A DNA stretch of 37,115 nt from JACQAI01 sp035507915 (GTDB lineage: Bacteria > Pseudomonadota > Alphaproteobacteria > Elsterales > Elsteraceae): assembly GCA_035507915.1 (NCBI GenBank), contig DATJNS010000276.1, forward strand, positions 1-37,115. Reading direction: 5' to 3'. Positions 8,512-15,036 of this stretch are shown here, one piece after another (the first letter of the stretch is position 1; every line of letters begins with the position of its first letter). Position numbers and translations under genes: made by a program. Under the pieces are notes generated by a model, which was not told where the DNA came from, made no database searches, and worked only from the letters and a program-made list of their open reading frames with translations.

Positions 8512-8826
8512 TCAGTGGATCACGGCCGCGCGCCAAGCCTGGTCCTGCTCCTTGGCCTGGACGATCGACGCCTTGGCGAGCGCCTCGGCCTGTTGCGCCA
8601 GGCGCACCGCCTCGTCGTACTTGCCGGCCGACGCGGCCTGCTCCGCCTCCTTGAGGGCGGCGGACGTGGTGGTCCATTGATCCTTGAGGGCGCCAGCTTC
8701 GCGATTCGCCGCGACCGCGGCCGCGTAGGCCGCTTTGAACGCGGCCGCGTCGGCGGCCGCGGAAGCCGGCGTCACCGCGCAGAGCGCCAGCGCCGCGAGC
8801 GCGAGGATCGCGATGCGCGCCCTCAT
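8512..8826 (-). CDS. soxK: SoxK, SoxXA-binding protein
   Basis: A 104-residue exported protein: signal peptide residues 1-24, then a mature domain rich in Ala, Lys and Glu that reads as a helical hairpin (AAFKAAYAAAVAANREAG, SAALKEAEQAASAGKYDEA, RLAQQAEALAKASIVQAKEQ). This is the composition of SoxK, the small subunit known in some species to bind and stabilise the SoxXA cytochrome. It sits between soxA and soxB as in known soxAKB orders. Its ATG overlaps the soxA stop (ATGA), fixing the start. The mature part has no cysteine, so it is not a heme protein. Confidence 0.85.
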   Translation of the reverse strand: MRARIAILALAALALCAVTPASAAADAAAFKAAYAAAVAANREAGALKDQWTTTSAALKEAEQAASAGKYDEAVRLAQQAEALAKASIVQAKEQDQAWRAAVIH

Positions 8827-9668
8827 GGTCGCGCTCCCGGCCCGGCGATCGGCAGGCCGTTGCTCATGTAGGACAGGAAATACTCGACGTCGCGATAGAG
8901 CGCGTCCTGCGGTTCGAGCGGCGTGGCGCGCACCTGACTGTTGCAGCTCGTGAAACGCCGGCTGATCGTGCCCATGCTGCCCCATTCCGAGCGATAGATC
9001 GGCATCGCGGCGAGGATGCCGAGCGCCGGCGCCAACACCTCGGCGCGAATGCGCTCGCCCGCGCTCTGGACGTGACAGCTCGCGCACGAGAAGTTCAGCT
9101 GGCCGCGCCTCGTGTAGAAATATTTTTCGCCGTCCTCGTATGCGGCGAGCGCGCGCGGATCGTCGGGGATCTTGATGTCGAAAGGCTTGCCGCGCGACGT
9201 GTAGGCCATCGTCGCGGTCAGCGCCGCCATCTCGGGCCCGACATAAGACAACGGCTTCTCGCCGTTGGCCGCGCGGCAGCGATTGAGGGCGAGCTCGAGC
9301 GTGACGACTTCGCCGGCCTTGGTGTCGAAATAGGGATAAGTCTGGCGGATGCCCACGCCGCCGTTCGGGAAACAGTCGGCGTAGGTCTTGCCGTTCTTGA
9401 ACGGCGTCGCGAACAGCTGCTTGCCGTCCTCGAGCGCGAACTCGTAGGGCGGGAACTGCTCGATGTCCTCCCACTGCTTGCGCATGTCCTGGTCCATCGC
9501 ATACGGACCGTTGGCGAAGTCCTCGAGCGGAACCTTCGGGAAGTGCTGCTGGAAATAGGCGCGGAACGCCTTGAATTCGGCTTGCGGATCGACCCGCTCG
9601 ACCGCCCGGACCGGCGTTGCGGCCGTCAGCGCGAGCGCGGTCAGCGCGACGAGAATTCTTCCCCCCAT
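8823..9668 (-). CDS. soxA: SoxA, monoheme L-cysteine S-thiosulfotransferase subunit
   Basis: A 281-residue exported cytochrome c that, with SoxX, oxidatively joins thiosulfate to the SoxY cysteine. The signal peptide ends near residue 22 (TPVRA). The C-terminal domain has one heme motif, C195-A-S-C198-H199, and the Cys242 in FTSCNSQVRATPLEP, which in the family is the heme ligand that becomes a persulfide. In the N-terminal domain the place of the first heme of diheme SoxA is taken by lone cysteines (Cys99 in YADCFPNGG and Cys131 in LNRCRA), presumably a disulfide, so this is a monoheme SoxA. Start ATG 9668 is chosen for the signal peptide and a GAGGGG upstream. It overlaps soxK by 4 nt. Confidence 0.96.
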   Translation of the reverse strand: MGGRILVALTALALTAATPVRAVERVDPQAEFKAFRAYFQQHFPKVPLEDFANGPYAMDQDMRKQWEDIEQFPPYEFALEDGKQLFATPFKNGKTYADCFPNGGVGIRQTYPYFDTKAGEVVTLELALNRCRAANGEKPLSYVGPEMAALTATMAYTSRGKPFDIKIPDDPRALAAYEDGEKYFYTRRGQLNFSCASCHVQSAGERIRAEVLAPALGILAAMPIYRSEWGSMGTISRRFTSCNSQVRATPLEPQDALYRDVEYFLSYMSNGLPIAGPGARP

Positions 9669-9700
9669 CCTGTTCGTTCCCCCCTCGCAGCGCCGCCGCA

Positions 9701-10012
9701 TCACATGATCTTGGCGACCAGCGAATCCGATTTGCCGGCATTGTCGACCCAGCTGACCGTCAGGTCGTCGCCCTTCTGGCCGCCCTTGAAGCTGAACTTG
9801 AGGTACGGATCCTTCGAGACCGCGGGCCCCCACTGCGCCGTGAACACGGTCTTGCCGGCATGCTCGAACAGCACGACCTTGATGTAGTGCGGCGGGATCA
9901 GCTCGCCCTTGGCGTCCTTCACGAAACCCGAATCCATCGGGTGCTGGATGAGCGACTGCACCTCGGTGGTGTCGCCGCCGGCTACGGCCCGCACGCGGAT
10001 CGTCGATGCCAT
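9701..10012 (-). CDS. soxZ: SoxZ, sulfur-carrier scaffold partner of SoxY
   Basis: A 103-residue protein lacking its own signal peptide, expected to reach the periplasm together with the Tat-exported SoxY. It has the SoxZ immunoglobulin-like fold signature: IRVRAVAGGDTTEVQSLIQHPMDSGF, an IKVVLFEHAGKTVFTAQWGP stretch, and SFKGGQKGDDLTVSWVDNAGKSD near the end. SoxYZ carries sulfur intermediates on SoxY while SoxZ forms the binding surface for the Sox enzymes. A GAGAGGGA ribosome site precedes the ATG. The gene follows soxY by 30 nt and precedes soxA by about 30 nt. Confidence 0.96.
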   Translation of the reverse strand: MASTIRVRAVAGGDTTEVQSLIQHPMDSGFVKDAKGELIPPHYIKVVLFEHAGKTVFTAQWGPAVSKDPYLKFSFKGGQKGDDLTVSWVDNAGKSDSLVAKIM

Positions 10013-10042
10013 GGAATGTCCCTCTCTCGATCGTTGATCCGG

Positions 10043-10546
10043 TCAGCCGCCGCAGCCGCCGACCGTGACCTTCACTTCCTTGGTGGCGCTGAACAGCTTG
10101 CCGTCGGCCTCGACCAGCGCGACGACCTTGCTGGTCTTCGCCATCTTGAGGCGGTTCGAGACCGCCGGCAGCGTGCCGTCGGCAATCGTGTAGGCGGCGG
10201 CGAGCGTGAAGGGGTTCTCGAGCACCAGGATGGCGATCGACGTCGTCTTCGGCAGCGCGCTCGTGACCGAGATCGGCACCACCGCGCCGTTCTCGGCGAT
10301 CTCGGGCGCCTCGAGCTTGACCTTGTCGGACGCCTCCGCGGTCTTGCCGTAGAGCGCCTTGACGGCGTCGGCCTCGCTCTTCTGCTTGAAGGCGTCCTCC
10401 ATCCAGTGGACGGCGTCGGCCGCGGCCCGCGCACCGAACCGCGCGGCGCTGCCGACCAGCCCGAGCAGCGCACAGCTCGTCGCGAGCGCGCCTTTCAGGA
10501 GCCACCGGCGCGTCGTTCCGGCCATCATCTCACCTGCTTCGCCCAT
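10043..10546 (-). CDS. soxY: SoxY, covalent sulfur-carrier protein
   Basis: A 167-residue Tat-exported protein carrying Sox pathway intermediates on a C-terminal swinging cysteine. The C-terminus is GGCGG, the diagnostic SoxY arm, preceded by KEVKVTV. The N-terminus contains a twin-arginine signal (TTRRWLLKGALATSC). The mature part begins around ADAVHWMEDAF and has the Ig-like strands VPISVTSALPKT and SIAILVLENPF. The start at 10546 is supported by GAGGAGG five nucleotides upstream; internal Met7 or Met8 are possible but have less well-placed ribosome sites. It lies 25 nt after soxX. Confidence 0.96.
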   Translation of the reverse strand: MGEAGEMMAGTTRRWLLKGALATSCALLGLVGSAARFGARAAADAVHWMEDAFKQKSEADAVKALYGKTAEASDKVKLEAPEIAENGAVVPISVTSALPKTTSIAILVLENPFTLAAAYTIADGTLPAVSNRLKMAKTSKVVALVEADGKLFSATKEVKVTVGGCGG

Positions 10547-10571
10547 GCGTCCTCCTCGGCAGACCCTGCCG

Positions 10572-10913
10572 TCACAGCGTGTAGAGAAAATCGACGATCG
10601 CCTGGATCTCCGGGTCGGACAGCACCAGGTTGCGTCCGAACGGCGGCATCACGGTCTGGGGATTGCGCTTGGTCTCGTCGGCGATGATCGCGACCAGATC
10701 CTTGCGCTCGGGAAACCGGCTCTTCATGTCGGCAAGCGGCGGCGCGATCGTGCCGGGCAGGTCGCCGCCGGCGATCTGATGGCAAGACAGGCAATTGCCC
10801 TTGCCGCGGTCGAAGGCGAGCGCGCGGCCGTCGAGCCCCGGCGACGCTGCCGACGCGGCACCGGCGGCGGCGGTCGACAGCGTGATCGCCAATACCAGCT
10901 TGCGGCCGTTCAT
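10572..10913 (-). CDS. soxX: SoxX, monoheme cytochrome c subunit of SoxAX
   Basis: A 113-residue exported class I cytochrome c, the electron-accepting partner of SoxA. The signal peptide covers residues 1-22. The heme motif is C41-L-S-C44-H45, and the distal methionine is Met89 in QTVMPPFGRN, the typical SoxX pattern. It ends with the DPEIQAIVDFLYTL helix. At 113 residues it is a minimal SoxX without the N-terminal extension found in some species. It is located 37 nt after soxD and upstream of soxY in the same transcription unit. Confidence 0.95.
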   Translation of the reverse strand: MNGRKLVLAITLSTAAAGAASAASPGLDGRALAFDRGKGNCLSCHQIAGGDLPGTIAPPLADMKSRFPERKDLVAIIADETKRNPQTVMPPFGRNLVLSDPEIQAIVDFLYTL

Positions 10914-10950
10914 CCCATCCTCCCTGTCGAACCTGGCGCGGCGCCGGGCG

Positions 10951-11634
10951 CTATTTCGGCTTCATCTCGTCGAGCGGGCCGGTCGTCTTCGGCGTCAGCT
11001 CGCCGCCCTCGGCCGAGGATTCGATCTTGACGTTTTTGGGATCCAGGCAGTGCGCCATGCACGGCTTGTCCTTGATGTCCGGCCGCGGATCCTGCCAGAC
11101 GAAATGATCGTGATTGGGCATCTTGACCTTTGGCAAGCTGTCCCGGGTCGCGACGAAATCGCCGTCGACGATGTTGTTCAGGTTCAGGACGTAGGCGGTC
11201 ACCGCGTAGACCTGGTCGGCGCTCAGGCTGTGCGGCGCTGGAAACGGCATCGCGCGATCGATGTAGTCCCACACCGTCACCGCGAACGGCCAGTAGCTGC
11301 CGACGGTCTGCTCGGGCCGGTCCTGGGTCAGGGTTCCGTCGCCGCCGGCGAGCTTCGGGTAGCGGCCCTCGCCCTCGCCGAACGTGCCGTGACAGGCGGC
11401 GCACTGCTGGACGTAGATCTCCGCGCCCTGGGCGACGCTGCCCTTGCCGGACGGCAGACCGGCCCCATCGGGGCGGGCATCGATGTCCCAGCCGGCGATC
11501 GCCGCCGGGGTCGCCGGCGTGCCGTAGCCGTAGCGCGCCGGCTCGGCCGCCCAGGCCGTCGCGGCGACGGCGGCGAGCAGGCCGGCCAGCGTCGCGGCGA
11601 CCGGCCGACGGCGGCGCTCAGGCGAGCTGGACAT
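10951..11634 (-). CDS. soxD: SoxD, monoheme cytochrome c subunit of sulfane dehydrogenase SoxCD
   Basis: A 227-residue exported cytochrome c that takes electrons from SoxC during oxidation of the SoxY-bound sulfane. The signal region is residues 8-30. The heme motif is C78-A-A-C81-H82 followed by GTFGEGEGRYPKLAGGDGTL, and the distal ligand is probably the Met in DRAMPFPAP. A C-terminal tail has paired cysteines in KPCMAHCLDP. It has one heme and is shorter than the diheme SoxD of Paracoccus, like other compact SoxD proteins. Its start overlaps the soxC coding sequence by 17 nt, indicating coupled translation. Confidence 0.95.
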   Translation of the reverse strand: MSSSPERRRRPVAATLAGLLAAVAATAWAAEPARYGYGTPATPAAIAGWDIDARPDGAGLPSGKGSVAQGAEIYVQQCAACHGTFGEGEGRYPKLAGGDGTLTQDRPEQTVGSYWPFAVTVWDYIDRAMPFPAPHSLSADQVYAVTAYVLNLNNIVDGDFVATRDSLPKVKMPNHDHFVWQDPRPDIKDKPCMAHCLDPKNVKIESSAEGGELTPKTTGPLDEMKPK

Positions 11635-12913
11635 CGAACACGCTCCCGTCGGCTTTGACCTGCCAAGTCTGGATCGAGTTGTTGTGATAGACCGAGTTGG
11701 TGCCGCGCACGCGCCGCAGCTCTGCGATGGTCGGCTGCACGTAGCCGGTCGAGTCGATCGCGCGCGACTCGAGCAGCGCCGGCTTGCCGTCCCAGCGCCA
11801 GTCGAACGAGAAGCGCGTCAGCGCCTTGGGCAACACCGGCTCGTGCAGCCGCGCATGCTGCCAGTTGACGCCGCCGTCGAGCGACACGTCGACTTGGCGG
11901 ATCGTGCCGTTGCCGGTCCAGGCGAGCCCGCGGATCTCGTAGCGGCCGGCGCCGCGCAGCGGCTTCTCGGGGCACGGGAACGTGATGACCGACTTGGCAT
12001 CGAGCACCCAGGTGAAGCCGCGCGCCGTGCCGTCGGGCATCAAGTCGGTGTATTTCGCCGTCTCCCAGCGCGACATCCAAGGCTGGTCGCCGACCTTCAG
12101 GCGGCGCAGCCACTTGACGTTGACGTTGCCCTCCCAGCCGGGCACCAGCAGGCGCAGCGGATAGCCCTGCTCGGGACGCAGCGCCTCGCCGTTCTGCGCA
12201 TAGACGACCAGACAGTCGTCGAGGCACTTCTCGAGCGGCAGGCTGCGGACCATGTGCGCACCGTCGCTGCCTTCGGCGAGCACCCACTTGGCCTCGCGCT
12301 TCAGGCCGACCTCCTCGAGCAGGGTCGACAGCTTGACGCCGGTCCATTCGGCGCAGCCGAGCATGCCGTGGGTGAATTGCAGCGAGTTGAGCTGGGCGGC
12401 GCGCCATTCCATGCCGCCATTGGCGGGGCATTCGATGAAATGCACGCGCGAGGTCGCGGGAAAGCGCTCGATGTCGGCCATGGTGAGGACCAGCGGCCGC
12501 TCGACCAGGCCATGGATGAGCAGCCGGTGCTCGGCCGGATCGACCGCCGGGATGCCGGCATGATGGCGCTCGAAGAACAGCCCGTTCGGCGTGACGATGC
12601 CGCTGAGATCCTGCAGCGGCGTGAAGCTGACCGAGGACACGCGGTCGGCGGTCAGCCACGGAACGTTGCGCCGGATCACGTCCTTCTCGAACTCGGACGG
12701 CTGGCCGTAGGGATGTTCGACCACGCCGGGGCCGAGCGACAGCGACCAGTCGGGCTCGCCGGGCGGTGCCGCGTCGCCTTCCCCGGCGCGCGCCGGCGCG
12801 CCCCGGACGAGCGCGGCACCGCCGGCGGCGGCGGCCAGCTTCAGGAACGCACGGCGTCCGGCGCGGCTCGAGGCGGCCGGGGGCACCGGCTTCGATCGGA
12901 GAATCGGGATCAT
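11618..12913 (-). CDS. soxC: SoxC, molybdenum subunit of sulfane dehydrogenase SoxCD
   Basis: A 431-residue Tat-exported sulfite-oxidase-family protein that with SoxD oxidises the outer sulfur of SoxY-S-sulfane. The Tat signal is RAGRRAFLKLAAAAGGAAL. The molybdenum domain has IHGLVERPLVLTMADI and the cofactor-binding Cys162 in FIECPANGGMEW, followed by LQFTHGMLGCAEWTG as expected of SoxC. The C-terminal dimerisation domain starts near SVITFPCPEKPL. The presence of SoxCD means thiosulfate can be oxidised fully to sulfate without sulfur globules. It is the first gene of the leftward sox operon; GGGGAGGA lies just before the ATG, and the promoter region lies to the right. Confidence 0.96.
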   Translation of the reverse strand: MIPILRSKPVPPAASSRAGRRAFLKLAAAAGGAALVRGAPARAGEGDAAPPGEPDWSLSLGPGVVEHPYGQPSEFEKDVIRRNVPWLTADRVSSVSFTPLQDLSGIVTPNGLFFERHHAGIPAVDPAEHRLLIHGLVERPLVLTMADIERFPATSRVHFIECPANGGMEWRAAQLNSLQFTHGMLGCAEWTGVKLSTLLEEVGLKREAKWVLAEGSDGAHMVRSLPLEKCLDDCLVVYAQNGEALRPEQGYPLRLLVPGWEGNVNVKWLRRLKVGDQPWMSRWETAKYTDLMPDGTARGFTWVLDAKSVITFPCPEKPLRGAGRYEIRGLAWTGNGTIRQVDVSLDGGVNWQHARLHEPVLPKALTRFSFDWRWDGKPALLESRAIDSTGYVQPTIAELRRVRGTNSVYHNNSIQTWQVKADGSVFDVQLA

Positions 12914-12982
12914 GATGTCCTCCCCGCGTCGAACGGCATCCGCCGCCAGCGTTCAGGTTGCGAATTGCGCCGGCGCCACACC

Positions 12983-12996
12983 TTGACCTGGATCAA
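12983..12996. promoter_or_regulatory. FixK/FNR-type box (TTGA-N6-TCAA) upstream of soxC
   Basis: The sequence TTGACCTGGATCAA is a perfect TTGA-N6-TCAA half-site pair, the core of FNR/FixK/ANR binding sites. It lies in the divergent soxC/soxR region, with its centre about 76 nt upstream of the soxC ATG. If it activates at the usual position near -41.5, transcription of soxC would begin around 12948, leaving a leader of about 35 nt. I see no convincing -10 hexamer there. A chance match cannot be excluded. Confidence 0.5.
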
Positions 12997-13082
12997 GTCA
13001 GTTGGGTCGCCGGTCGAGGGCCTGTCGACCAGTGCGTCAGGTCCCGCGCCCGGCGAATCCAATGGAGAAAATACATCAGAGA

Positions 13083-13113
13083 CATCTAATTTAGTCAATG
13101 CTAATATTAGATG
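13083..13113. promoter_or_regulatory. Compound palindromic operator candidate for SoxR
   Basis: In an AT-rich island unlike the surrounding GC-rich DNA lie CTAA-T-TTAG (13086-13094) and the perfect 10-bp palindrome CTAATATTAG (13101-13110). Together they form a larger inverted repeat, CATCTAAT (13083-13090) and ATTAGATG (13106-13113), separated by 15 nt. ArsR-family sulfur sensors autoregulate from AT-rich palindromes beside their own gene, and the soxR start follows within 25 nt. The TAATAT core could also be part of a -10 element. Confidence 0.55.
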
Positions 13114-13136
13114 AACAACCAGATCGGACCGCCAGC

Positions 13137-13502
13137 ATGCCGACCGGAGCCATGCGCTCGAAATCGCGGAAGCGGGGTGCCGTCTCGCCGGCACCGGCGT
13201 TGCTCGACGCCATGGCGGACAAGGCGGCCGAAGCCACCCGGCTGCTGAAACTGCTCGCCAACCAGAACCGGCTGCTGGTTCTATGCTTCCTGATGGTGCG
13301 CGGGGAGATGACGGTCGGCGCGCTGGCGTCGGCCGTCGGGCTCAGCCAATCAGCCCTGTCACAGCATCTGGCGCGGCTGCGCGAGGACCGGCTGGTGACG
13401 TTTCGCCGCGAGTCCCAGACCTTGTACTACCGCCTTGTCGACGCCCGGGCAGCGCGCGTGCTCGGCGTGCTGAAGGACATCTTTTGCGGGGATCTCGCGT
13501 GA
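13137..13502 (+). CDS. soxR: SoxR, ArsR/SmtB-family sulfur-responsive repressor
   Basis: A 121-residue winged-helix repressor. The DNA-recognition helix is in LASAVGLSQSALSQHLARLRE, followed by the wing RESQTLYYRL. Two cysteines, Cys50 (LLVLCFLMV) at the start of the fold and Cys117 (DIFCGDL) at its end, match the pair in SqrR/BigR/SoxR-type sensors that bridge through a tetrasulfide when reactive sulfur is present; metal-site residues of ArsR are not seen. I chose ATG 13137. An ATG at 13098 is in frame but lies inside the palindromic operator. ATG 13212 is also possible and closer to the conserved fold. It overlaps the SoxH-like gene by 4 nt and is divergent from soxC, which it probably represses. 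Confidence 0.85.
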   Translation: MPTGAMRSKSRKRGAVSPAPALLDAMADKAAEATRLLKLLANQNRLLVLCFLMVRGEMTVGALASAVGLSQSALSQHLARLREDRLVTFRRESQTLYYRLVDARAARVLGVLKDIFCGDLA

Positions 13503-14506
13503 CCGTGGCGCTGCGCCGACTCGTTGCGGCCGCATTGTTGCTCGGCATCGGCGCGGCGCGCGCGGCCGAGCCGCCGCGCTACCCCGCGCTGGGCCAGCCA
13601 CTCGTCGTGCAGCAGGTTCCCGGCAAGCCGGTCTATTACGTCGTCGGTCATCCCGGGATCCCGAGCCACGACAACGAAGGCTTCACGTCGAACGCCGGAT
13701 TCGTGGTCACGCGCGACGGCGTCGTGGTGTTCGATGCGCTGGGCACGCCGAGCCTGGGCTGGGCGCTGCTGCAAGCGGTCCGCGCCGCCACGACCGCGCC
13801 GATCCGCTACGTGGTGGTCAGCCACTACCATGCCGATCACATCTACGGGCTGCAGGCCTTCAAGGACCACAGCCCGGCGCTGATCGTCGCGCAGGAGCGC
13901 GCCGCCGAGTACAAGGAGAACGACGAAACCGCCGACGAGAGGGCCGAGCAGCGGCTGGCGCAGCGGCGCGCCGCGTTGTCCCCCTGGGTCGATGCCACGA
14001 CCCGCGTGGTGCCGCCGGACATCACCTTCGACGACCGCGCGATATTGACGCTCGGCGAGCACCGCTTCGTCCTGATCTACGCCGGGCCGGCCCATTCGGC
14101 GAGCGACCTGATGATGATCGTCGAACCCGAGCAGGTGCTGTTCGCCGGCGACATCGTGCAGAACGGCCGCATCCCGTTCATGAACAGCGACGACGTCGAC
14201 ACCGCGCGCTGGCTGCGCGCGCTCGACGAGGTCCAAGCCCTGAAGCCGAGCTTCATCATTCCAGGACACGGCAAGCCGTCGAGCGCCGTAACCGACGCCA
14301 TTGCCTTCACGCACGACTACATCACGTACGTGCGCACCGCGATGAGCCGGGCGGTCGAGAGCTGGACCGATTTCGACGCCGCCTACGCGGCGACCGATTG
14401 GTCGGCCTATCGAGACATCCCGGCCTTCGCAAACAACAACAAGGGCAACGCCTATCGCATCTTTCTCGAGCTCGAGCAGGCCCAATTCAAGACCGGAAAA
14501 CCCTAG
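13499..14506 (+). CDS. soxH: SoxH-like exported metallo-beta-lactamase-fold hydrolase
   Basis: A 335-residue protein with a signal peptide (residues 4-22, ending ARAAE) and an MBL fold. Metal ligands are visible in VVSHYHADHIYG, in the segment IYAGPAHSASDLM, in LFAGDIVQNG and in IIPGHGKP. SoxH proteins are found in sox clusters and also as quinoprotein-relay metallohydrolases; their substrate is not established. The start is GTG 13499, overlapping the soxR stop (GTGA); the downstream GTG 13505 is an alternative. The open frame extends upstream only through soxR. The sox context favours SoxH, but a general MBL function is possible. Confidence 0.78.
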   Translation: MTVALRRLVAAALLLGIGAARAAEPPRYPALGQPLVVQQVPGKPVYYVVGHPGIPSHDNEGFTSNAGFVVTRDGVVVFDALGTPSLGWALLQAVRAATTAPIRYVVVSHYHADHIYGLQAFKDHSPALIVAQERAAEYKENDETADERAEQRLAQRRAALSPWVDATTRVVPPDITFDDRAILTLGEHRFVLIYAGPAHSASDLMMIVEPEQVLFAGDIVQNGRIPFMNSDDVDTARWLRALDEVQALKPSFIIPGHGKPSSAVTDAIAFTHDYITYVRTAMSRAVESWTDFDAAYAATDWSAYRDIPAFANNNKGNAYRIFLELEQAQFKTGKP

Positions 14507-14531
14507 ATCCCCCCTCACCGTGGAGAATGCG

Positions 14532-14906
14532 ATGCCCCCGCTGCGCCGTCTCGCTCTGTGCGCTCTCGCCGCGACGTTCGCCCTCGCGCCGGCCGCCGGC
14601 CGCGCCCAGGACGAGGGCGAGACGATCTTCAAGCGCAACTGTTTCGTTTGCCACACGGTCGAGCCCGGCAAGAACAAGATCGGGCCGAGCCTGGCCGGCG
14701 TGGTCGGCCGACCGGCCGGCACCGCGCCGGGATTCAGCTACTCGGAGGCCAACAAGAACTCCCACGTCACCTGGACCGAGAGCACTCTCGACACCTATTT
14801 GACCGACCCGCGCAAGTTCATCCCGGGCACCAAGATGGTGTTCGCCGGGCTCAAGAAGCCTGAGGAGCGCCAGGCCCTGATCGCCTATCTCAAGGCGCAT
14901 CCGTGA
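14532..14906 (+). CDS. Class I cytochrome c (c2/c550-like)
   Basis: A 124-residue exported cytochrome c. The signal peptide ends near residue 26 (AGRAQD). The heme motif is C37-F-V-C40-H41 and the distal Met102 lies in PGTKMVFAGLKKPEERQALIAYL, the classical mitochondrial/c2-type ending. It has the GPSLAGVVGRPAG loop. TGGAG lies 6 nt before ATG 14532; a GTG at 14520 would put start and ribosome site in conflict. Placed after soxR-soxH and before sorAB, it is a likely soluble electron carrier from SoxAX, SoxCD or SorAB to the terminal oxidase. Confidence 0.92.
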   Translation: MPPLRRLALCALAATFALAPAAGRAQDEGETIFKRNCFVCHTVEPGKNKIGPSLAGVVGRPAGTAPGFSYSEANKNSHVTWTESTLDTYLTDPRKFIPGTKMVFAGLKKPEERQALIAYLKAHP

Positions 14907-14915
14907 ACGCGCACG

Positions 14916-14934
14916 TCCCGGCGCCGTGCCGGGA
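14916..14934 (+). terminator. Strong hairpin after the cytochrome c gene
   Basis: TCCCGGC and GCCGGGA form a perfect 7-bp stem with a 5-nt loop, 9 nt after the cytochrome c stop. No U-tract follows, so this could be a weak intrinsic terminator, an mRNA-stabilising structure or an attenuator separating the soxR-soxH-cytochrome unit from sorAB. Confidence 0.5.
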
Positions 14935-14949
14935 TGCGAACCGAAATCG

Positions 14950-14978
14950 TTCCTCCGGCCAAAATATTTCACTACTAT
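14950..14978 (+). promoter_or_regulatory. Possible promoter of sorAB
   Basis: The only AT-rich patch between the hairpin and sorA contains TACTAT (14973-14978), a 4-of-6 match to a -10 element. A poor -35 (TTCCTC, 14950-14955) lies 17 nt upstream. It lies about 60 nt before the sorA ATG. This is a weak call based on composition and spacing only. Confidence 0.25.
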
Positions 14979-15036
14979 GACGGTCAACACGCGCCGACAT
15001 CCAAGTCGGCCGACGAAGAGCGGGGAGGATGCGCCG

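Noticed and set aside
8512..9741. 409-residue reading containing SoxK
   Set aside because: All but the last 104 residues are out-of-frame soxA; SoxK starts at the ATG overlapping the soxA stop.
13098..13136. Upstream start for SoxR at ATG 13098
   Set aside because: It falls within the palindromic operator and adds 13 residues without conserved features.
12910..13194. 94-residue minus-strand open frame upstream of soxC
   Set aside because: It overlaps the promoter region and soxR; no ribosome site or domain.
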